DNA of 8,816 nucleotides, from contig CAJKKJ010000018.1 in the NCBI GenBank assembly GCA_905200435.1, forward strand, positions 1-8,816, in the 5' to 3' direction. The stretch is from an uncultured Bacillota bacterium (GTDB lineage Bacteria; Bacillota_I; Bacilli_A; RF39; UBA660). Numbering within the stretch: position 1 is the first letter of the stretch; every line of letters starts with the position of its first letter. Positions 1-6,899 of the stretch are shown here, in pieces. The notes below the pieces were generated by a model. That model was not told the DNA's origin and did no database searches. It saw only the letters and a list, made by a program, of their open reading frames with translations. The translations under genes and the position numbers were made by a program.

Positions 1-2264
1 GATAATTTATGTGCAGATGCACCACTCTTTGCAGAAGTTGTATTTCCCTTTAAAGATACCGCATCCGTAGCTTTTCCAATTCCATATTGTGCCATCACTC
101 CTGCATACTGATCATACTCACGCATTGCATTTTCCCACATGGCACCAATAGCATGTGTAGAATTACCTCTATACGCATCAATATAATTATTAACAAAGTT
201 GCTTGTTAAATCTTCAGCAGCTTGTATATCTGCAACAGAAGCACCAGAAGCTTTTAATCTTTCTAGATAATCGTTAGCATCTTTAACATTACCAAACAAT
301 TGGTCAGTTGCACTAATTGTTCCATCAGTGTATGCTATTCCAGATAAAATATCGCTTCGATGACTTTCTAAATTGGTTAATTTTGCTCTATAAGCCGCTT
401 CTTTAGTAGCATCGCCGGCTTTTGTAGCTTTAGCTATATTAGCATTTAACTCATCTTTGTAAGCCTGATATCCTGTAGCCGAAGAAACTTTTACAGCGCC
501 ACTAAGAGTACGAGCTATTCCCATATCCTCTTTACTTCCTAATGAAAAACTTTTCATATTTCCAAATGTATTACCAATATCTTCCATTGCTTTTGCTTCA
601 CTAGCTATACGATCACTTTTAGTAGGCGCACCTGCTATCATAGCAGCTTTAGCAGCAAGTCTTTCACCATAGGTTGTTCCAACATTGGCACCCGCAACTC
701 TACCACTACGGCTCCAATTATCACGAGCATTTCCAACAATATCTTTAAATCCTTTAACACCTTTAGTAGCTCCTGTAAAACCAGAATGTACCGCTCCACC
801 AAGACCACCTGTTAAAGCTCTTCTTAATGATTCTCCAACGCCTGCCTGAGCTCCTCTTGCACCTCTATATGCAGCTATTCCTGTTCCTAAACCAGATACC
901 AAACCAGCTGCACCACCTAATGCCATACTTGCTAGCCTATTATCTCCAATTCTTTTTAACGGATTTAAATTGAATTGTCCTTTAACATCGATACCAAATG
1001 CTTTACCAATCATTTCTGGTATTTGTTTTACAAATAATAATATACCAAATATCATAAACACTTTAAACCAAGGACTTGAATTATTTGAACCTACAACTGA
1101 ATTTCCTGTAAATAAAATATTTATCAAGAATACGCCAAAATATACTGTTGCAACGCGAATAAATAAATCAACGTACGTTTTTAAGCATTCTTTTGTCCAC
1201 CAACCTAATGATTTCTTATCGCTCTTTGTATCACCGGGCTCAATATTCAAAATAATTGGAATTGGTGCGATTATTTGCAAGAAACATAATTTTACATTTC
1301 GAATTGCAACATCAAATGAAAAACTCATAAACAAAAGTGCAAGGAATCCTAATGCAATTGTAGACACAATTGCAACATAATCTATTACATACCTATCACT
1401 ATACTTGGCTTTCCATACATCAGGATCTGTCAATAATGACATATCTTGCCTTTTAGAAGCTATATAAAACATCGTACCCAATTCAGTAGTACTTTGCTCA
1501 GTTCCACTAAATACAAGAGAATATGTACTATCAGTACCATTTAAAGCATTTACACATGCTGCAATTTTTGTATTTTGTTTATCTCTTTCGTCAGAACCAG
1601 AGCTTATCACCTTTACTGTTTTATCACCTTCCGGCTCTACATAATCATCATAATACACTAATATATTTGCACATGGCTCTAATCCACTTATTGCAGAATT
1701 TGGCCTATAAAAAGCACTAAATGTAAGAAAAGCAATTGACTGACCATACGTTCCAGCATTAAATGTATCTTCATCACTTCTATCAGTATTCATTCCTAAT
1801 ATTAAATTACCTATTACATTGCTTTCCATAATATAATTTTGTAAAGCAAACGCTCTATTAAATATCCATGGAACAGAAACTATTAAAGCAAGTGAAACAG
1901 CTAAATTAGAAATAAATTTACTTGTTCCTTTTTCCATATCATCCGGATTAACTATATACTTTATAAAAGAAAATGCTAATCTAAATAACATAAATATTCC
2001 AAGTAAAGAATATAATCTTTGAGATGCAGTAGCTAAATTCAATGTACTTAATACAGAACTAGAAGATAATTCATAAAATATTGAATACATTCCTGTAGCA
2101 ATCCAAAAAAGAGCAGAATCAAGCCAAATAGCAATCTGTCTTAGTAAATCTAAAACAACACTATTATTTCCTTTTACAATTAATGAGCCAACAGCAGTTA
2201 TAACTCCAGCTCCGATTAAAATTCCTGCAACAACTCCACCTTTTTGATTTAGTTTTCTTCTCAT
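1..2264 (-). CDS. TrbL/VirB6-like polytopic conjugal transfer membrane protein (gene G), 3' end beyond window
   Basis: This frame is open from an ATG at 2264 to the window edge, about 754 codons without a stop, so the C-terminus is missing. The start is set by an AGGTGA ribosome binding site (about 2269-2274) that overlaps the stop codon of gene F. The protein begins MRRKLNQKGG. Hydrophobic segments lie near residues 11-30, 45-65, 83-105, 117-138, 291-342, 362-388 and 398-416. A loop of about 150 residues (138-290) is probably external and holds two cysteines (about 198 and 237). The stretch LQIIAPIPIILNIEPGD followed by a GWW segment and further helices resembles TrbL/VirB6 proteins, which form the inner-membrane channel of type IV secretion systems. 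From about residue 420 the chain becomes soluble: a Gly/Ala-rich part, then a long Ala/Lys-rich, probably helical tail. Gram-positive VirB6 homologues such as ConG of ICEBs1 are also long, extended forms. The family call is recognition, not a search; another polytopic conjugation protein remains possible. Confidence 0.75.
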   Translation of the reverse strand, partial: MRRKLNQKGGVVAGILIGAGVITAVGSLIVKGNNSVVLDLLRQIAIWLDSALFWIATGMYSIFYELSSSSVLSTLNLATASQRLYSLLGIFMLFRLAFSFIKYIVNPDDMEKGTSKFISNLAVSLALIVSVPWIFNRAFALQNYIMESNVIGNLILGMNTDRSDEDTFNAGTYGQSIAFLTFSAFYRPNSAISGLEPCANILVYYDDYVEPEGDKTVKVISSGSDERDKQNTKIAACVNALNGTDSTYSLVFSGTEQSTTELGTMFYIASKRQDMSLLTDPDVWKAKYSDRYVIDYVAIVSTIALGFLALLFMSFSFDVAIRNVKLCFLQIIAPIPIILNIEPGDTKSDKKSLGWWTKECLKTYVDLFIRVATVYFGVFLINILFTGNSVVGSNNSSPWFKVFMIFGILLFVKQIPEMIGKAFGIDVKGQFNLNPLKRIGDNRLASMALGGAAGLVSGLGTGIAAYRGARGAQAGVGESLRRALTGGLGGAVHSGFTGATKGVKGFKDIVGNARDNWSRSGRVAGANVGTTYGERLAAKAAMIAGAPTKSDRIASEAKAMEDIGNTFGNMKSFSLGSKEDMGIARTLSGAVKVSSATGYQAYKDELNANIAKATKAGDATKEAAYRAKLTNLESHRSDILSGIAYTDGTISATDQLFGNVKDANDYLERLKASGASVADIQAAEDLTSNFVNNYIDAYRGNSTHAIGAMWENAMREYDQYAGVMAQYGIGKATDAVSLKGNTTSAKSGASAHKL

Positions 2265-2272
2265 TTTTTCAC

Positions 2273-2974
2273 CTAACTCTCCAAACATTTAATTGCTTCT
2301 ACATCTACATATCTATTTATTAAATCAATTATTATATTTATAATAACTGGCGCTAATAAAAAGATAACTAAAGCAATTAATCTTCCCTTTATTTTTTTAA
2401 ATGTTTTTTTGCTATCCATTTCTTTTGAAACCAATAATTTATATAAATCTGCAATACATAATATTATAGTAAGAGCAGAAAAAGCAATTTGACAATAGCC
2501 CAAATATTCTTTCAATATTTTTTTAAAATCATTACTTATTAATTTACAATCTTCTATTATTGTTAAATCCCCTCTTGATGTTATTCTACTTCCATTAACA
2601 AACACATTAGTTTTAATAGTTACTTCCGTTTCTAATGAAATACTTTTTAAGTTTATATCTTTTGTTAGTGGTTCGGCACTTTTTATTGCTTCATATAAGT
2701 CTTCAGCATAGTTTGCACAAAAATCATTTATTTCTTTGCCATCATTTGTTCTTAATGTTTTGAACAAACTAAAGCCTCCACTTACTTTATCTATATCACC
2801 TTTTGCATATTTGATAATTGCAACTCTTTCACCATTATTACAAGCACCTATAAATTTATCGTAAGCTTCATTTAATCTTACAGATACTTTATCATATTCT
2901 TTTGGGTCAATTTCTTCAGCATTAACACCTAGAAAAATCATAAATGTTATTATAACTAATATAATTTTTTTCAT
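2273..2974 (-). CDS. Exported two-helix membrane protein with short ectodomain, VirB2-like module (gene F)
   Basis: A 233-residue protein. The start at 2974 has an AGGTGA ribosome binding site and begins a clear signal peptide (MKKIILVIITFMIFLGVNA, then EE). Residues 20-140 are the shortest ectodomain of the multi-domain members: a helical domain with Cys45 and Cys86, then a stretch around 110-140 (ETEVTIKTNVFVNGSR) that only weakly matches the motif seen in genes B-E. The C-terminal module starts at Cys143 (CKLISNDFKKIL). It continues with TM1 (about 160-178, ending ADLYK), a basic loop (SKEMDSKKTFKKIKGR), TM2 (199-220, with Pro209) and Cys230 close to the end. The Cys143-Cys230 distance of 87 equals that in gene E, its closest relative by eye. 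It lacks the beta-rich head. It lies behind a terminator and its own promoter, and its stop codon overlaps the ribosome binding site of the VirB6-like gene, so the two are probably translated together. No enzymatic motif is visible; a structural role in a secretion/conjugation apparatus is inferred. Confidence 0.85.
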   Translation of the reverse strand: MKKIILVIITFMIFLGVNAEEIDPKEYDKVSVRLNEAYDKFIGACNNGERVAIIKYAKGDIDKVSGGFSLFKTLRTNDGKEINDFCANYAEDLYEAIKSAEPLTKDINLKSISLETEVTIKTNVFVNGSRITSRGDLTIIEDCKLISNDFKKILKEYLGYCQIAFSALTIILCIADLYKLLVSKEMDSKKTFKKIKGRLIALVIFLLAPVIINIIIDLINRYVDVEAIKCLES

Positions 2975-3005
2975 AATTCACCTATAGAAAATCTATCATA
3001 ATAAA

Positions 3006-3014
3006 ATTATAGCA
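3006..3014 (-). promoter_or_regulatory. Extended -10 promoter for gene F and the VirB6-like gene
   Basis: On the minus strand this reads TGCTATAAT, a perfect extended -10 element (TGN plus TATAAT). It lies about 32 bases before the gene F start codon, leaving a short leader. The hexamer at the usual -35 distance is TAGTAT, a poor match; extended -10 promoters often lack a good -35. A TTGAAA lies closer but only 10 bases upstream of TATAAT, too near to be the partner. The position just after a terminator supports a real promoter, but the region is AT-rich, so chance matches are likely. Confidence 0.55.
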
Positions 3015-3072
3015 TATAACATTTCAAAATACTAGATTTTTTTTAAAATTTATAAAATTGATTTTATGTGAC

Positions 3073-3100
3073 AAAAAGTTACCCAATATAGAGTAACTTT
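3073..3100 (-). terminator. Rho-independent terminator after gene E
   Basis: On the minus strand AAAGTTACTC, a six-base loop TATATT and GGGTAACTTT form a 10-bp stem with one G-U pair, running into a short T tract (TTTTTG). It begins one base after the TAA stop of gene E. It should end the transcript of genes A-E, or attenuate it, before gene F. The T tract is short and partly inside the stem, so some read-through is likely. Confidence 0.75.
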
Positions 3101-3101
3101 A

Positions 3102-4526
3102 TTATTTATTAAGTTCACTTATAACACATCTTGATGTATCTACAGGCACATACTTATTAATTAAATCAATAATTAGCATTATTAAAGAAGGTAATATTAA
3201 TAAAGTAATAAGTGTAACTACTCTTTTAACTATCATCGATGAAATTTTCTTTTTACCATCTTCACCCGACATAACACCTTTATATACTTCAACAATTGAA
3301 AGAAAAACAACAAGTATAACTGCTCCAATTTTTACAGCATTTAATATTTCTTTAATAATATTTTTTAAGTCCTTAGAAATTAAATTACATGCATCACTTT
3401 CTATTTTAACAGTTGGATTAACATTTGCAAGCAATGATTTTCCAATTAAGAATTCAGATTCCGTCACTAAATAAGACATTGTTCTAGTAATTGATTCTTG
3501 TCTAATATAAGCATTCAAAACCCTACCACTATTAGAAACTGCATTATATAAATTATCAGCTGCATTCGCGCATTCGTCAGAGAAAGAACCAAACAATAAT
3601 TTAATTTCATTATTTAAGTATCCGGATACATTATGTTTATCAAAAAAATTAGCAGTTGAACCAGATGCATAAGCTTGAATAGCACGCATCTCCCTTTCAG
3701 TACATTTTAAAGAAAACTCTTCAGCAGCTGTCTTTAATATATCTCTTTTTTCATTTAAACAATCTAATATTGCAGAAGTTTGATTAACATCCGTTACTAA
3801 AGGACATGTTTCAAAAACATTATTATTATCTGCTTGTCCAACAAAAAATTGTTCTTTATATTTTATCAAATAATCTATTAAGTTTCTACCAGGAACCATT
3901 CCTGATTCAAAAACAGTATGTTGAGAACATATATCCCTTAAATTACCACTTTTTCTATAATATTCATGATAATATAAAAACCCTAGAAAAGGTACAGTTT
4001 CAGCATCATAATATGTAAACCCTCCACCCTCTGGAACAGATATATATGTTTCTCTATTTTTACTAAAGTATTTACAAATATCAACAAATGTATATTTATT
4101 TTCATTACCATTTATATCTATTGCATTTATCATATTATTATTACAATCTTGACAATATAAAACATTTTCTGGTGCGAAGAATGTAACATAAGTACTATAT
4201 GGCATAACAGTATATTTTGATTTACCAATTGAAACTAATACTGGACATGTTCCATCATCAGCATTGCTTCCAAAATGAGCGAATCTTGCGAAAATATCAG
4301 TCATATGTGGTGTGATTACTGTGCTTCCACCATCCATTAATGATTCATTAAATAAACTTCCTTCTTTAGTACCAGAAAAAGAATAAGCTTCTAGCCATGT
4401 CTTTTTAGAAAAATCAACATTAACATTCATAGTTAATGTACCATCAGATGTAGAATAACTACAGGTAAGTGCAAATACATTAACACAAATGAAAAAGCTA
4501 GTTATTAAAATTATTATTTTTTTCAT
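3102..4526 (-). CDS. Large exported Cys-rich two-helix membrane protein with VirB2-like C-terminal module (gene E)
   Basis: 474 residues, the largest complete paralogue. The start has a perfect AGGAGGT ribosome binding site (about 4532-4538) and opens a signal peptide (MKKIIILITSFFICVNVFA). Its ATG overlaps the TGA of gene D as ATGA, so translation is probably coupled. The head (about 20-260) begins with probable beta strands (TCSYSTSDGTLTMNV). It is rich in cysteines (22, 94, 125, 128, 151, 200, 241, 256), including a CQDC pair at 125-128 and a CP at 94. The helical domain follows with Cys275 and Cys319 and the motif ESEFLIGKSLL (356-366). The C-terminal module has Cys380 (CNLISKDLKNIIKE), TM1 ending in EVYKG, a basic loop ending VKR, TM2 with Pro446 and the segment IIDLINKYV, and Cys467 near the end. 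Cys380 to Cys467 is 87 residues. No lipobox, LPxTG or catalytic signature is seen. It is probably a surface-exposed structural subunit; substrate or partner unknown. Confidence 0.87.
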   Translation of the reverse strand: MKKIIILITSFFICVNVFALTCSYSTSDGTLTMNVNVDFSKKTWLEAYSFSGTKEGSLFNESLMDGGSTVITPHMTDIFARFAHFGSNADDGTCPVLVSIGKSKYTVMPYSTYVTFFAPENVLYCQDCNNNMINAIDINGNENKYTFVDICKYFSKNRETYISVPEGGGFTYYDAETVPFLGFLYYHEYYRKSGNLRDICSQHTVFESGMVPGRNLIDYLIKYKEQFFVGQADNNNVFETCPLVTDVNQTSAILDCLNEKRDILKTAAEEFSLKCTEREMRAIQAYASGSTANFFDKHNVSGYLNNEIKLLFGSFSDECANAADNLYNAVSNSGRVLNAYIRQESITRTMSYLVTESEFLIGKSLLANVNPTVKIESDACNLISKDLKNIIKEILNAVKIGAVILVVFLSIVEVYKGVMSGEDGKKKISSMIVKRVVTLITLLILPSLIMLIIDLINKYVPVDTSRCVISELNK

Positions 4527-5626
4527 TTTGTACCTCCTGTTATTGCTTTAACACATTCCCCATTTACTCTTACATAAGATCCTTGCATTGTTTTATCAAT
4601 AAAGTTTAATATAAAGTCAACTAATAATGGTAACATTAATGCACCTACAAGCATAACTAATCTTTTACCACTTTTAGTTATCCATTTTTTAGTTTCTGAA
4701 TCATCTTTTTTAGCTAAACATTTCATGCCATCTAAATAAACCATAAAGATTGTTAATATAACACATACTAATCTAAATGTATTAAAAAACTCATTTAAAA
4801 CATTTCTTATATCATCACTAATTGCACTACAAACATCATCTGTTGTTTTATTATCATACCATTGTGTTGTTAAAGAACCATAACCAGCAAAGTAACTTGA
4901 TTGTAATGATAAGAAATTTATCGTATTTACATCTCCGCCGGTATCAGCATAATCTGATAGAGTTTCTCTTAGAATTATAAGAGAATTATATAAATCTTCA
5001 GCTTCTTTAGCACAATCATTAGATAATTCAATGTCTTCATTGTTATATTTGAATATTCCACTTCCACGAAAAGTTTTAATCGCACTAAAATCATATTCAT
5101 AAAAATATTGAGCAATTGCTGTTTTTTCAATATGAGTACATGCTCCACTTGCATATGCTTTAATATTTTCGTCCATTTGTTCTCTTGTTTGGTTAGTTAC
5201 TTCACCAGTTATTTCACCGGATGCATAATGTGTATAATTTGTTTTTTTATCACTTGTTATACCACTACGGCTTTCTACTTGTCCAATAACTTCTCCCATT
5301 TCATCGTATATAACATTTCCGTTTTGAATCAATTCATCAAATTGTTCTTGTGTTTCTGTTATGTAATAATAAATAACTTCACTACCGTAGTATTTTATTT
5401 TATTTATTACTGGGCAATTAGCTAATTCACTAGAAGTAATTTTATTAACATATCTATCATATGCTTTATCATTAACTTTAAAACTAGCAATTTTTACTTT
5501 ATTTGACTCTGTATAATATGGTAATGTTATAACATCATTATCATATTTATATGTACATGATATAGCATCTTCTTTGGCATATATATTTGGTATTATTAAA
5601 AATAATATCAGAAATACGTATTTCAT
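4523..5626 (-). CDS. Exported two-helix membrane protein with VirB2-like C-terminal module (gene D)
   Basis: 367 residues when started at the ATG at 5626, preferred because it follows an AGAGGTG ribosome binding site and begins directly with the signal peptide (MKYVFLILFLIIPNIYA). An upstream in-frame ATG at 5650 would add MELDKRCN inside the end of gene C and has no good site. The head starts ISCTYKYDNDVITL, has a CP motif at 71-72, and includes a weakly repetitive, probably flexible Gly/Ser/Thr stretch around 118-150 (GQVESRSG, then GEVTNQT). The helical domain has Cys163 and Cys205 and a variant motif QSSYFAGYGSL. The module has Cys266 (CSAISDDIRNVLNE), TM1 ending LDGMK, a basic loop ending SGKR, TM2 with Pro333, and Cys358. 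The 92-residue cysteine distance is the longest of the six. It lies between genes C (10-base gap) and E (4-base overlap). Function not recognised beyond the shared architecture. Confidence 0.86.
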   Translation of the reverse strand: MKYVFLILFLIIPNIYAKEDAISCTYKYDNDVITLPYYTESNKVKIASFKVNDKAYDRYVNKITSSELANCPVINKIKYYGSEVIYYYITETQEQFDELIQNGNVIYDEMGEVIGQVESRSGITSDKKTNYTHYASGEITGEVTNQTREQMDENIKAYASGACTHIEKTAIAQYFYEYDFSAIKTFRGSGIFKYNNEDIELSNDCAKEAEDLYNSLIILRETLSDYADTGGDVNTINFLSLQSSYFAGYGSLTTQWYDNKTTDDVCSAISDDIRNVLNEFFNTFRLVCVILTIFMVYLDGMKCLAKKDDSETKKWITKSGKRLVMLVGALMLPLLVDFILNFIDKTMQGSYVRVNGECVKAITGGTK

Positions 5627-5630
5627 GTTA

Positions 5631-5636
5631 CACCTC
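5631..5636 (-). promoter_or_regulatory. Ribosome binding site deciding the gene D start
   Basis: Minus strand GAGGTG followed by four bases and ATG (5626). It selects the second in-frame ATG of gene D and sits between the TAA of gene C and that start, as expected for a tightly packed operon. Confidence 0.7.
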
Positions 5637-6896
5637 TTATCTAATTCCACATATTGGATCTGTTACACCTATTGAACTTATAAATTCAAATATTATTTCT
5701 ACTAAAACTGGTGTTATAAATAGTAAAACTATAGCAATAATTCTTTTAGACATTTTTTTAAATTGTTTTTTCCCAGAATCTTCTTTTTGAACTACAGCTT
5801 TAAATACATCAACTACTACAAGTATTGAGCCCAATATTAAGCCAGCATATTTAAATAAACTAAAAGCATAGCTTAATATATCATAAGTTTTTTCTCCAAA
5901 TATACTACATGTCTTAACTTCATTTATTTCTTCTTGCATTGTCACACCAGTTAGAAAAGAAAATCCTTGTAAATATGCTGTTTCAAGTACTAGGAAACTC
6001 ATTGTTACTTTACTTCTGCTTCTTTTAGTTTTTTGGATTTTCATAATATCATCTTTTGATGCAATAATTTTAGAATAAAGTGCATCTTTTCCAAATAAAA
6101 CATTATAACACCTATCGGATAAAGCAGCATCAAATTCTTTATCTAAAACAAGAAAATCAACATGTCTTTGACTACGGATTGCATTTAAATCATCTTCAGT
6201 ACACACTTTAATTTGAGAAGCTTCATACAATAACTTTTGTATTTCCTGAGCTCTTTTTATATATTCGTCTTTTGAATATTCAATATCTTTACTCCAATAA
6301 TTATCTTTCAATTCCCCACCAGTCTGAGTTGGTAAATCTTTTACTACATCACTTTTATCATCAACACCAGTTGTTTTTTGGCTAAAACTTATATCTGTTT
6401 TCATGTAATTATTTAAATCTTCAAAATATTTTTCTAAACTTATTTTATCTTGATCAACAGCAACAGCAAATACATTGCCATTAAAAGCACTGTTGTCATA
6501 ATCCATTATAAAAAATGTTGGATAAAACTTTTTAATATACTCATCATTATTAAATTCTTCCTCAGTAAAGTCTTTATTTGTATTTAAACAATCTCTATTT
6601 GGAGTACGACTAAATTCCACTTCTCCCATAAAATCATAAAAACTATTTTCAGGCTCAACAGGTTCTGGTAATACAGTTGAATTGTATTTTATTACTTTAC
6701 CATCTGTTGAAGTCAGTGTTATTTGGGTATAATCAAGACTATAACCATAATTTGTTTTTTCAAATGGCAATGCAACTGTATAATATTCATCATTTAGTTT
6801 TATAACATATTTTTTTGTTGTATATGTTCCAGCATAAACATTAAATGATATAAACAATGATATAAATAATGTTAATATTAATAATAATTTTTTCAT
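5637..6896 (-). CDS. Exported two-helix membrane protein with VirB2-like C-terminal module (gene C)
   Basis: 419 residues with a signal peptide (MKKLLLILTLFISLFISFNVYA). The AGGTGAG ribosome binding site contains the TGA stop of gene B, only 3 bases before the ATG. The head (about 23-225) starts with probable beta strands (KKYVIKLNDEYYTVALPF) and has a single cysteine (103) in its first half. It then turns acidic and helical (residues 150-225). The helical domain holds Cys232 and Cys263, 31 apart, like gene B and unlike D-F, and the motif ETAYLQGFSFLTG (305-317). The module has Cys330, TM1 ending VVDVFKAV, a strongly basic loop (KEDSGKKQFKKMSKR), TM2 with Pro396, and Cys416 three residues before the end (86 residues from Cys330). 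Most of the protein is expected outside the membrane. No known enzyme or adhesin domain is recognised. Confidence 0.87.
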   Translation of the reverse strand: MKKLLLILTLFISLFISFNVYAGTYTTKKYVIKLNDEYYTVALPFEKTNYGYSLDYTQITLTSTDGKVIKYNSTVLPEPVEPENSFYDFMGEVEFSRTPNRDCLNTNKDFTEEEFNNDEYIKKFYPTFFIMDYDNSAFNGNVFAVAVDQDKISLEKYFEDLNNYMKTDISFSQKTTGVDDKSDVVKDLPTQTGGELKDNYWSKDIEYSKDEYIKRAQEIQKLLYEASQIKVCTEDDLNAIRSQRHVDFLVLDKEFDAALSDRCYNVLFGKDALYSKIIASKDDIMKIQKTKRSRSKVTMSFLVLETAYLQGFSFLTGVTMQEEINEVKTCSIFGEKTYDILSYAFSLFKYAGLILGSILVVVDVFKAVVQKEDSGKKQFKKMSKRIIAIVLLFITPVLVEIIFEFISSIGVTDPICGIR

Positions 6897-6899
6897 ATC

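Noticed and set aside
970..1380. Plus-strand open frame of 136 codons
   Set aside because: It lies opposite the coherent VirB6-like gene, lacks a ribosome binding site and has no recognisable domain; it is the antisense shadow of a membrane protein gene.
5108..5425. Plus-strand open frame of 105 codons, rich in Cys and Phe
   Set aside because: It is antisense to gene D. The Phe/Cys-rich composition is what the complement of Lys/Glu/Thr codons gives, and there is no start signal.
4455..5626. Lipoprotein anchoring of genes D and E (cysteine soon after the signal peptide)
   Set aside because: The residues before those cysteines (AIS-C, ALT-C) do not form a lipobox, which needs Leu-type at -3 and Gly/Ala/Ser at -1. 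The C-terminal helices already anchor the proteins.
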